A stretch of 64,000 nucleotides of DNA from Desulfocurvus sp. (GTDB lineage Bacteria; Desulfobacterota; Desulfovibrionia; Desulfovibrionales; Desulfovibrionaceae): assembly GCA_020692325.1 (NCBI GenBank), contig JAIMKR010000003.1, positions 52,556-116,555 on the forward strand. Reading direction: 5' to 3'. Both the position numbers and the translations under genes were made by a program. Below are positions 28,501-36,315 of this stretch, one piece after another; position 1 is the stretch's first letter; each line of letters begins with the position of its first letter. The notes under the pieces were generated by a model that did no database searches, was not told where the DNA came from, and saw nothing but the letters and a program-made list of their open reading frames with translations.

Positions 28501-29323
28501 CAGCCAGCTGGGCTACATCGTGCTGGGCATCTGCCTGGGCACGTCGCTGGGCGTGACCGGCGGCCTGATGCATCTGTTCAACCACATGCTCTTCAAGGAC
28601 CTGGCGTTCCTGTGCGCCGGCGCGCTCATGTTCGCCAGCCACGCCCACAATCTGGAGGAGCTGGGCGGCATGGGGCGCAAGATGCCGGTGACGTTCCTCT
28701 GTTTCGCGGCGGCGCTGTTCTCCGCCGCCGGAATGCCGCCATTCAACGGCTTCAACTCCAAGCTCGTCATCTACTACGCGCTCATCGAACATGGAGAGTT
28801 CGCCCTGGCCATCATCGCCATCCTGACGAGCGTCATCACCATGGCGTACTTCCTCAAGTTCATGCATGGCGCCTTCTTCGGCCAACTCACGCCCGCCGCC
28901 GAACGCGCCGTCGAAGTCGGCCCCATCATGCGCACGCCGCTGGTCGTTCTGGCCTCGTTGTGCGTGATCACCGGCATGTTCCCCGGCCTGACGCTGGTGC
29001 CCATCGCCACGCTCGAAGCAGGCCTGGGGCTAACGCCGCCGGTGGTCGGCCTGACCGGCATAACCTCCGGCTTCGGCGCGTTCGACATGACCCTGCTGGG
29101 CGTGATGCTGGTCGTTGTGGGCGTGGTCGTCTGGTTCGGCGTTTCCCGGCTCACCGCGCCGCACATCCGGCGCACGGCCATCCACACCTGCGGTGAAACC
29201 AGTCTGGATCAGCATCTGGCGCACGTGACCGCCGGCGACCTCTACGCGGCGCCGATCCAGCTGTTGGCGAACATGACCAAGGGGTATCTCTCGCTCAAGC
29301 ATCTTGGAGGCGATCATGAGTAG
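25559..29323 (+). CDS. cooM: CooM: large fused proton-pumping (NuoL/M-like) membrane subunit of the CO-induced hydrogenase
   Basis: Two tandem antiporter-like halves (VVYSIGYIGDHEGADRYFLFLFLMV; NVAYSTGYMEHSHTAWRFFAVFLTM); first gene of the coo cluster. Confidence 0.9.
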   Translation: MLTHSSYTAMFLGAALALVGETLALISLKNLRRLTVYSALAQLGYALAGVGAGGADGMAGAGLHLLYQTVARCVWYSSLRRLAMEQGGYSLAKLTGAGAHRPGQALLLGFSMFAAMGLTPFTALPGKEMVLAALVRDGNIPAALILATAGILATVYTVRVVHAVCFRKAEGTTTEGAFFAGVNAGWLALAGALGLACLFHGPIADAARVLLGGNAEGETVWPLSVLIPYLGAFAVFVVGRFAPKLRGVAALLLAAATLGAVWTQPALPPAQQLFTMLFALGCGVIVVYSIGYIGDHEGADRYFLFLFLMVASLIGLASAGDSASFYACFELMTFSSYLLVVHKRSDESLSAGAKYLIMCVGGANVMQVGLLALAVGGAPGGLASPAGMAAALAAYGPLAAAGVTLMVLAGLVVKAGFFPLHSWLPAAHPVAPSSISAPLSGLLTKAGVFGVAMIVAALAAAPLSSGPLAGGYGRTILWLLTGMAGVTFILGEVMALFQQDIKRMLAYSTLAQIGEIGLVLSLGTYAATTGALVHVLNHAVMKDLLFLAAGGLIMRAGSQRLSDLAGMGKALPFAGTCMAVGLISIMGLPPMGGFFSKFLMLSAALEAGQPWIAALVLTGGLISCVYYGRVLKVLFFSKYEGAPVASLLFSMNLGIGVLAALTLGAGVFAPQWAALVKPTATSMFPAGGVLPDITITWSPVALLPLAGAALAVLLRRNLKLCGSAATLSLVAAFAVALGGGMFPTDLQRYFALLVLGLGVLNVAYSTGYMEHSHTAWRFFAVFLTMICGLIGLTTASSLVSFFCFWEIMSSWPLFFAIIHEESPSALREGTKYFLFNIAGASFLFFGVLLLGRASGGYGFDTVARTVASTPTGVWLPGLCLMGVGMLMKAAMLPVRIDWQMHPATAPTPVSGYISAMLLKSGPFGIMLLRFVLAQGVTGDAAHALDMAMYAGAWIAGITILYAGVQALLQTGIKEMLIYSTVSQLGYIVLGICLGTSLGVTGGLMHLFNHMLFKDLAFLCAGALMFASHAHNLEELGGMGRKMPVTFLCFAAALFSAAGMPPFNGFNSKLVIYYALIEHGEFALAIIAILTSVITMAYFLKFMHGAFFGQLTPAAERAVEVGPIMRTPLVVLASLCVITGMFPGLTLVPIATLEAGLGLTPPVVGLTGITSGFGAFDMTLLGVMLVVVGVVVWFGVSRLTAPHIRRTAIHTCGETSLDQHLAHVTAGDLYAAPIQLLANMTKGYLSLKHLGGDHE

Positions 29324-30275
29324 CATTCTGGAAGCGGCCTTCGCCACCGTCGTCTTCCCGGGCGGGCTGTTCGCCCTGGCCCTGGGGCTGTTCCTCAAGG
29401 GCATGGACCGCAAGGTCCTGGCGCGGCTGCAACGGCGCGTGGGACCGCCCATCTATCAGCCGGTCATCGACATCGCCAAGCTGCTGACCAAGGAGACGCT
29501 CATTCCAACCACGGCCAACGAGCTGGCCTTCCGGCTCGCTCCGGTGCTGGGGCTCACGGGCATGCTCGTCGCCGCGGCGCTGATGCCCGTGGCCGGCGTG
29601 TGGAACGGCGTGACCGGCCTGAGCGATCTGCTGGTGCTCTTGTACCTGCTGCCCATTCCGGCCATGGGGCTGATGCTCGCCGGCGGAGCCTCCAGCTCGC
29701 CCTACGGATCGCTGGGGTACAGCCGCGAAATGGCCGTCATGTTCGCCTATGAGATGCCGCTGATCGCCTCGTTCCTGGCGGTGGCCGTGCGCACGGGCGG
29801 CGCGGCGGGCCCCATGCTGTCGCTCAGCGGCATCATGGCCTACCAGATCCACCACGGGGCCCTGCTGTTGGATCCGGTGATGCTGCCCGCCGTGGCGGCG
29901 CTGATCGTCTTCATCCCCGGCACCATGGGCAGCGGCCTGTTCGACATCGCCGAGGCCGAGTCCGAAATCCTCGAAGGACCTTTGCTGGAGTACTCCGGGC
30001 CACTGCTGGCCGTGTTCCAGCTGATGAGCGCGGTGAAGCTGGTGGTGGTGCTGGAGCTGGTCGTGGCGCTGTTGTGTCCCAACCCCATTCCCGGCGGCGT
30101 GCCGGCGAATCTCGTATGGCATGTCGGCAAGTGCCTGTTGCTGCTTCTGGTCTCCGTCACCTGCTTCCGCGCGGCTACGGGCCGGCTGCGGGTGGACCAG
30201 GGCTTTGCCTTCTTTCTGAAGTTCACCTCGCCGTTGGCCCTCGTCAGCCTCTGTCTGGCGATAACCCTGCGCTAA
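29316..30275 (+). CDS. cooK: CooK: NuoH-like membrane subunit
   Basis: GMDRKVLARLQRRVGPPIYQPVIDIAKLLTKET, EILEGPLLEYSGP. Confidence 0.93.
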   Translation: MSSILEAAFATVVFPGGLFALALGLFLKGMDRKVLARLQRRVGPPIYQPVIDIAKLLTKETLIPTTANELAFRLAPVLGLTGMLVAAALMPVAGVWNGVTGLSDLLVLLYLLPIPAMGLMLAGGASSSPYGSLGYSREMAVMFAYEMPLIASFLAVAVRTGGAAGPMLSLSGIMAYQIHHGALLLDPVMLPAVAALIVFIPGTMGSGLFDIAEAESEILEGPLLEYSGPLLAVFQLMSAVKLVVVLELVVALLCPNPIPGGVPANLVWHVGKCLLLLLVSVTCFRAATGRLRVDQGFAFFLKFTSPLALVSLCLAITLR

Positions 30276-30285
30276 AGGACGTGTG

Positions 30286-30741
30286 ATGCTCAATCTCATC
30301 AATAAGCTCGCCGGGCGTTCGCCGTGGATCTACAGGATCAACGCGGGCTCGTGCAACGGCTGCGATGTGGAGATGGCCACGGCGGCGCTCATTCCCCGTT
30401 ACGACGTGGAGCGCCTGGGCTGCAAGTATTGCGGCAGCCCGCGCCACGCGGATGTGGTGCTTATCTCCGGGCCGCTCACCCTGCGCGTGCGCGACAAGGT
30501 GCTGCGCGTCTACGACGAAATCCCGCACCCCAAGGTCACGGTGGCCGTCGGCGTGTGTCCGGTTTCCGGCGGATGCTTTCGCGACGGGTACTCCGTCGGC
30601 GCGAACATCGACCACTACATTCCATTGGACGTCATCGTTCCCGGCTGCCCGCCCAGGCCGCAGGCCATCATCGAGGGCGTGCTGAAGGCCGTGGGCGTCT
30701 GGCGCGCCCGGCTTGAGGAGGGCCTATGCTCCCATTCCTGA
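30286..30741 (+). CDS. cooL: CooL: NuoB-like hydrogenase small subunit
   Basis: NAGSCNGCDVEMATAALIPRYDVERLG, PGCPPRPQAIIEG. Confidence 0.93.
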   Translation: MLNLINKLAGRSPWIYRINAGSCNGCDVEMATAALIPRYDVERLGCKYCGSPRHADVVLISGPLTLRVRDKVLRVYDEIPHPKVTVAVGVCPVSGGCFRDGYSVGANIDHYIPLDVIVPGCPPRPQAIIEGVLKAVGVWRARLEEGLCSHS

Positions 30742-31253
30742 AGATCATGTTCCGCAACCTGCTGCGCGGCCCCTCGACGGAGCCCTTTCCCCTCGGGCCG
30801 GCGCGCACACACAAGAACTTTCGCGGCTGCGCGAAGTTCGAGCCGGAGAAGTGCATTCTGTGCGGCATTTGCCGCCATGTCTGCGCCCCCGGGGCCATTC
30901 AGCTCCGGCCCAGCGAGGACGGATCGGGAATGGAGTACGTGCTGTGGCACAACTCCTGCGTCTTCTGCGGCATGTGCGCCCATTACTGCCCCACCGGCGC
31001 GCTGACCATGACCGACAACTGGCACCTCGTGCATCTGGGTGCGGAGAAGTTTTCCAACTGCATTGATGAATTCGTGCCCTACGACGAGTGCCCGGAATGC
31101 GGGGCCAAGATCCAGCCGCGGCCCCAGGCCATCATCGACAAGATCGGCTACAGGCATCCCAACCGCTTCCTGCTTTGCCCCAAGTGCAAGCGTGAAAGCA
31201 TCGCCAGACACGCGGCCAAGGTTCACAACAAGACGGAGCAGGCACACCCATGA
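30726..31253 (+). CDS. cooX: CooX: 2[4Fe-4S] ferredoxin-like subunit
   Basis: CILCGICRHVCAPGAI and CVFCGMCAHYCPTGAL. Confidence 0.92.
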   Translation: MLPFLKIMFRNLLRGPSTEPFPLGPARTHKNFRGCAKFEPEKCILCGICRHVCAPGAIQLRPSEDGSGMEYVLWHNSCVFCGMCAHYCPTGALTMTDNWHLVHLGAEKFSNCIDEFVPYDECPECGAKIQPRPQAIIDKIGYRHPNRFLLCPKCKRESIARHAAKVHNKTEQAHP

Positions 31254-31810
31254 ACGAGAAACTGAAGGACATTCAGAGTGACGCCGAGAACGCCATCGCC
31301 CAGGCGCTGGGCGGAGAGTTCATCAGCTGGACCGCCGACTCCTACGGCAACGAGTATGGCTGGCTGCGGTTGCGCGCCCCCGAGGACATGGCCAAGCTCG
31401 CACCCGTGCTCGTGGGATTAGACGCGCGGCTCATGACCATCACCGCCTATCGCATCGACAAGTTCGCCCGCATCGAGGGGCGCGAAATCGCCTACCACTT
31501 CGACCTCGACGGGCTGGCCCTCACCGCCACCATCGCCCTCACGGAGACCCCGCCGCAGATCCCGTCCATAACCCGCTGGTTCGCCAACGCGGACTGGCAC
31601 GAGCGCGAGTTCTCCGAATTGTACGGCATCACGATCTCGGACCATCCCAATCCGCGCCGCCTGTTCCTCGACAACGAACTCGACGCCGGCGTTCTCGACA
31701 GGCTGGTGCCGCTTTCCACACTCATGAACGGCGCTTCGACGAACACGCTGTGGGAGAAGGTCTTCGCCGGCAAGCAAATGCCCGACTGGGCCAAGGAGAA
31801 GGACAGATGA
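31250..31810 (+). CDS. cooU: CooU: NuoC-like subunit
   Basis: PSITRWFANADWHEREFSELYGITISDHPNPRRLFLD. Confidence 0.9.
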   Translation: MNEKLKDIQSDAENAIAQALGGEFISWTADSYGNEYGWLRLRAPEDMAKLAPVLVGLDARLMTITAYRIDKFARIEGREIAYHFDLDGLALTATIALTETPPQIPSITRWFANADWHEREFSELYGITISDHPNPRRLFLDNELDAGVLDRLVPLSTLMNGASTNTLWEKVFAGKQMPDWAKEKDR

Positions 31811-32907
31811 CCACGGCCAACACCACCAATACCTACACGCTCCCCGTCGGGCCGCTGCACGTGGCTCTGGAGGAGCCCATGTACTTCGACATCCAGGTGG
31901 AGGGCGAGACCGTGCGCGGCGTGCAGCTGACGGCCGGTCACGTGCACCGCGGCATGGAGGCCCTGGCCATGCAGCGCAACTACCTGCAGAACGTCACCCT
32001 GACCGAGCGCGTCTGCTCGCTGTGCTCCAACAGCCACCCGGCCACCTACTGCATGGCCGTGGAGGCGCTGAGCGGCTTGACCATACCCGAGCGCGCCAAG
32101 TACCTGCGCGTCATCGCCGACGAGGTGAAGCGCATCGCCTCGCACCTGTTCAACGTTGGCATCATGGCCCACCTCACGGGCTTCGATTCCCTGTTCATGC
32201 ACGCCATGGAGGTCCGCGAGATCATGCAGGACGCCAAGGAGGGCGTGTACGGCAACCGCATGAACCTCGGTCAGTGCGTCATCGGCGGCTGCCGGCGGGA
32301 CATAGACGAGGAGACCGCCGCTTTTTTGCGCGGCCAGCTGGAACAGCTCAAGCCCCAGCTCGATGAGCTGTACGGAGTCTTTGAGCGCGACCCGCTCATC
32401 CGCAAGCGCACCCGGGGCATCGGCCTGCTGCCCCTGGCCGAGGCCAAGCGCCTCGCCGTGGTCGGCCCCGTGGCCCGGGCCTCCGGCGTGGCGTACGACG
32501 TGCGCCGCAAGGCGCCCTACGCGGCCTACCCGGAACTCGACTTCGAGGTGCAGTCCGACACCAAGGGCGACGTGCATTCGCGCGCGCTGCTGCGCCTGCG
32601 CGAAGCCGTCGAGTCGGTCAAGCTCATCGAGCAGTGCCTGCGCAAAATGCCCAGCGGCCCCGTCTGCACCGAGGGAATGCCCGCGGTTCCGCGTGGCGAA
32701 TCCGTGGCTCGCAGCGAGGCGCCGCGCGGCGAGGTGTTCTACTACCTGCGCTCCGACGGCACGGACACGCCCCAGCGGCTCAAGTGGCGCGTGCCCACCT
32801 ATATGAACTGGGAAGCCCTGCAGGTGATGCTGGCCAACTGCCAGGTGGCCGACATCGCCCTCATAGTGAACAGCATCGACCCATGTATTTCCTGCACCGA
32901 AAGGTAG
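31807..32907 (+). CDS. cooH: CooH: group 4 [NiFe]-hydrogenase large subunit
   Basis: ERVCSLCSNSHP and C-terminal IDPCISCTER; position in coo cluster. Confidence 0.95.
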   Translation: MTTANTTNTYTLPVGPLHVALEEPMYFDIQVEGETVRGVQLTAGHVHRGMEALAMQRNYLQNVTLTERVCSLCSNSHPATYCMAVEALSGLTIPERAKYLRVIADEVKRIASHLFNVGIMAHLTGFDSLFMHAMEVREIMQDAKEGVYGNRMNLGQCVIGGCRRDIDEETAAFLRGQLEQLKPQLDELYGVFERDPLIRKRTRGIGLLPLAEAKRLAVVGPVARASGVAYDVRRKAPYAAYPELDFEVQSDTKGDVHSRALLRLREAVESVKLIEQCLRKMPSGPVCTEGMPAVPRGESVARSEAPRGEVFYYLRSDGTDTPQRLKWRVPTYMNWEALQVMLANCQVADIALIVNSIDPCISCTER

Positions 32908-32930
32908 TTGCACTGGTGATTCAAACATTG

Positions 32931-32954
32931 AAGGCCGCTTGCGCGGCCTTTTTT
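32931..32954 (+). terminator. Rho-independent terminator after cooH
   Basis: AAGGCCGC-TTGC-GCGGCCTT plus TTTT. Confidence 0.9.
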
Positions 32955-32971
32955 ATGCAAATCTTTGAAAA

Positions 32972-32987
32972 TGTCGTCACGAAGACA
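32972..32987. promoter_or_regulatory. near-consensus CooA box TGTCG-TCACGA-AGACA upstream of hypA
   Basis: One mismatch from TGTCG-N6-CGACA; 20 bp upstream of TATGAT (33008-33013), the same spacing as box 1 to CTAAAA. Confidence 0.55.
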
Positions 32988-33053
32988 GTCTTCGCCCGGG
33001 CCTCGGCTATGATCATCTCAACACGATGGCTTATACTCCACCTGGAGACTAGC

Positions 33054-33437
33054 ATGCATGAGTCGTCAATGGCAATGAGTATTCTCGACATCGTCGCCGA
33101 GGAGACGAGAAAGGCTCACGCGGGAGCCGTACACCAGGTCGTGCTGTGTGTCGGCGAGCTAGCCGGGATAGAACCCGTCACCCTCACAGCCTGCTTCGAC
33201 ATGCTGTCGGAGGGCACGCGGGCGGACGGGGCGAAGCTGGTCATCAAGCGCATCCCCGCCACCGGAAAATGTGAAACCTGCGGCGCCGTGGTGCGCCGGG
33301 ACGGAGGATTCCTGCTGCGCTGCCCAACGTGCGCAGCCGGTTCCGTGAAGCTGATAACCGGACGCGAACTGTACGTGGAAAGCATCGAGGTCGAACAAAC
33401 ACAGCGGGGCGAAGATCATGTCGAATCTACCCAATAA
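33054..33437 (+). CDS. hypA: hydrogenase nickel incorporation protein HypA
   Basis: MHESSMAMSILDIV, zinc ribbon CETCGAVVRRDGGFLLRCPTC. Confidence 0.93.
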   Translation: MHESSMAMSILDIVAEETRKAHAGAVHQVVLCVGELAGIEPVTLTACFDMLSEGTRADGAKLVIKRIPATGKCETCGAVVRRDGGFLLRCPTCAAGSVKLITGRELYVESIEVEQTQRGEDHVESTQ

Positions 33438-34020
33438 GCGCGTCATCTACGCCGACCCGGACAAGTGCATCGGCTGCAAGAAGTGCGAAATGGCCTGCAT
33501 CAGCGCCCACATCCACATGTCGTTCAAGGAGGCCAAGAAGCTCGGAATCCCCGTGATTCCCCGCATCAAGGTCGTCAAGATCGACAACATCAAGTTCCCC
33601 ATCCAGTGTCACCACTGCGAGGACGCCCCCTGCGCCAACGCCTGCCCCTTCGGGGCGATTCAGCGCGTCGACGGCGTGGTGCGCGTCAACGAGCAACTGT
33701 GCGTCGGCTGCAAGATGTGCGTCATGGCCTGCCCCTTCGGGGCCATCGAGGTCGGTGTGGAAGGCGAGCTCTCCTTCACCGGGCGCAAGAACCAGGGATC
33801 GGCCAAGAAGTGCGACCTGTGCGAGACCTGGCGCAAGGAAAACGAGAAGGACGTCTGCGCCTGCGTGGAAGCCTGTCCGCAACAGGCGTTGAAGATTCTG
33901 GACATGCGATCCTTCATCGACGAGGCCGCGGTGACGGGGGCGACGAAGTTTTTGGCGACCCACCCGCTTCGCGACCAAGCCGGCGGCGAGATCCCCGGCA
34001 AGACCCCGAACGTGAATTAG
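33418..34020 (+). CDS. cooF: CooF iron-sulfur electron transfer protein
   Basis: Four cysteine clusters (CIGCKKCEMAC, CHHCEDAPCANACPFGAI, CVGCKMCVMACPFGAI, CDLCETW...CACVEACP); next to hypA in coo locus. Confidence 0.88.
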   Translation: MSNLPNKRVIYADPDKCIGCKKCEMACISAHIHMSFKEAKKLGIPVIPRIKVVKIDNIKFPIQCHHCEDAPCANACPFGAIQRVDGVVRVNEQLCVGCKMCVMACPFGAIEVGVEGELSFTGRKNQGSAKKCDLCETWRKENEKDVCACVEACPQQALKILDMRSFIDEAAVTGATKFLATHPLRDQAGGEIPGKTPNVN

Positions 34021-34084
34021 GCCGCGGCGCGCCCCCAGCGCTGAAAATCGCCATCGACAACTCGACCCGACAGAGAGGAAAGAC

Positions 34085-34681
34085 ATGGAACTCGCCGTGA
34101 AGATCGATGGACCGTATTGCGACCTGGCTCTGCACCCCATTTCGGCCAAATCCGCCGACATCATCCGCAGGTTGGGGCGTAAATTCTACACCAAGAAATA
34201 TCTTGAATGGTGGCGGCATGGGCGCACCAGCACCTGCGGCGTGAAGTACGGCGACTCCTGTCAGGTCCAGGTCTGCCTCGACGGCGACTGCGTCCCCTTC
34301 GATCCCGGCGTCATCGCCGAGTCGGCGGCATTTTTCGCCAAACGCCATTACGTGAACACCAAGGTGCGCTATCTGGCCTTCCTCGGCTACGACGACGAGT
34401 ACTGCCAAACAACCTGGAGATGGAAGGACATCCTCACCTTCGAACCGGAGAAGCTGGAGTTCATCGTGCACCGCTGGGATCGCGTCCTGGATGTCGAGGA
34501 CTACCTCATCATCGAGGACATCCGCTACGACGGACAATACGCCGATGAGGAAGGCTGCGGCAAACGCTTCGGCTTCAATCTCGTGGAACCCAAGGTCATC
34601 GACCTCGACGAGATCCGCCAGGGATCGGGAATGCCGCCGTACTATGTGGGCGACATCCCGCGCCTTTCCCGCCTCTCTTAG
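34085..34681 (+). CDS. uncharacterised protein, last gene of the hypA-cooF transcript
   Basis: 198 aa ORF with AGAGGAAAG RBS; MELAVKIDGPYCDLALHPISAKSADIIRRLGRKFYTKKYLEWWRHGRTSTCGV...; no family recognised. Confidence 0.8.
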   Translation: MELAVKIDGPYCDLALHPISAKSADIIRRLGRKFYTKKYLEWWRHGRTSTCGVKYGDSCQVQVCLDGDCVPFDPGVIAESAAFFAKRHYVNTKVRYLAFLGYDDEYCQTTWRWKDILTFEPEKLEFIVHRWDRVLDVEDYLIIEDIRYDGQYADEEGCGKRFGFNLVEPKVIDLDEIRQGSGMPPYYVGDIPRLSRLS

Positions 34682-34718
34682 CTCCGCGTCCGCACCCTTC
34701 AACGGCGGACTTACCTAC

Positions 34719-34774
34719 CCGCCCGGATTCACGGCATTTCCCCAAGCGCCGCCGAATCCGGGCGGACATTTTTT
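34719..34774 (+). terminator. strong Rho-independent terminator closing the hypA-cooF-orf transcript
   Basis: CCGCCCGGATTC ... GAATCCGGGCGG perfect 12 bp stem, 23 nt loop, then ACATTTTTT. Confidence 0.85.
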
Positions 34775-35218
34775 CGCCGAAACCAAGCCGCCCGCATCGC
34801 GTCCACAAAGCGGGCGCACGTCCCCACATGGAGGGCTTCGCGCCGTCAGCGAGACGAAAGAGGCGGCAGGTAAGGGACGCCGCCCGATTCCGAGGACAGC
34901 GCGGCGGACGCGGGGGAGTTGCTTGACCTAACCTCCGAGTCGTCGCATGAAGCGGATCGCGTGAAGCCCCGCGCAACGCGCCACGCGGGTTCGGCGGAAG
35001 CCCACGGGGGCGAGCGCCCAGCGGGGCCGCGCCTCCCGAGCGCTTCGGGTCCTGCGCCTCGACCGTTCCCGCGTTCATGTCGCGGACGCGTTCCCCCGTG
35101 GGGACTTCACGCAGCCTACGGTGAGGAAGGAACGGCCGGCAAGGGGGACGACAATAATTTTCGGACGGTGCGACGGAGTTTGCGGCTGCGGCGCATCCAG
35201 GCGAAGGCGAGGAGCGGA

Positions 35219-35752
35219 ATGGAACGATCAGCCGGCGTATACTGGTTCACGGGTCTCTCCGGTTCGGGCAAGACGACGCTGTCCCTGACCGTTGGGGGAC
35301 GACTGCGCGAGCGCGGCATCGAAACCGTCGTGTTGGACGGCGACGTTCTGCGCAAGGGGCTGTGCGCGGACCTGGGATTCAGTCCCGAGGACCGCACGGA
35401 GAACATCCGCCGCGCCCGCGAGGTCGCCGGACTTCTGTCCGCCCAAGGCATCATCTGCCTATGCGCCTTCATTTCGCCATACGAGAAAATGCGCGACCAA
35501 CTGCGTCGCAGATTGGGCGGGTCCTTTCATCTCATTTTCGTCGATTGCCCCCTGGCGACCTGCCAGGAGCGCGACCCCAAGGGCTACTATGGTTTGGCCC
35601 GGCGGGGACGCATCCTCGACTACACGGCGGTGGGAGCGCCCTTCGAGATTCCGAGGGAGCCGGATTTCCGGGTGGCCACCGATGAATCGACCGTTACGGA
35701 CTGCGCCACGCGAATTCTGCGATATATTTTAGAAGAAATTCACATCGGGTAA
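35219..35752 (+). CDS. cysC: adenylylsulfate (APS) kinase
   Basis: FTGLSGSGKTTLS, DGDVLRKGLCADLGFSPEDRTENIRR, FISPYEKMRDQ. Confidence 0.92.
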   Translation: MERSAGVYWFTGLSGSGKTTLSLTVGGRLRERGIETVVLDGDVLRKGLCADLGFSPEDRTENIRRAREVAGLLSAQGIICLCAFISPYEKMRDQLRRRLGGSFHLIFVDCPLATCQERDPKGYYGLARRGRILDYTAVGAPFEIPREPDFRVATDESTVTDCATRILRYILEEIHIG

Positions 35753-36004
35753 TGACGGACGGACGGGCGCGCCCCCGCTCACACCACAAAACCGGACGCC
35801 CTCTCTCCAATTTTCTTTTTTAGTTTGTCCGCTCTGACAAGGCTGTCCACTCAGGCCCTCCCCACGCCGGGCGTGGAAACACGGCCGGGCCGAACGGCCA
35901 GTGGCGTCGTTTCCAGGGGATATGAGCTGTTTTCCCTGGGACGGGGCCACGATTTAACCTGGCCCCGGACGGCGGCCAGGCCGACGCCCCCTTTTCCCCT
36001 TCCT

Positions 36005-36170
36005 CCCCAAACACGCCGGATTCGTCACGAGGACCGGCGGACGCCCTCTTCGCCGCTTGTCAGGTCGGGACTCCCTTCGCCCCCCGGGAGGTGGCGGGGA
36101 AAAAGCGCCCACGACGCTGCATCACCCAATCCCCAAACACACCGGCCCCGTCATGAGAACCGGCGGACGC
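36005..36170. repeat. two degenerate about 40 bp direct repeats 126 bp apart
   Basis: CCCCAAACACGCCGGATTCGTCACGAGGACCGGCGGACGC (36005) vs CCCCAAACACACCGGCCCCGTCATGAGAACCGGCGGACGC (36131). Confidence 0.6.
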
Positions 36171-36315
36171 GACAAACCACACGGCATCACAAAGCGCGTG
36201 TCCGGCCTCGTGGGGCAACGTTTTCCCCGGCAACGCGGAGCAGGAGATGCGGCGTCGCGCAACGCCCCCGGTGGGGATGCGGGAGAGGGTGGCGCCCCTC
36301 CCGCATGAGTTCCGC

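Noticed and set aside
34719-34774. Inverted repeat considered as an insertion-sequence end
   Set aside because: Perfect 12 bp stem plus a downstream T-run and position after the last coo gene fit a terminator better; no transposase nearby.
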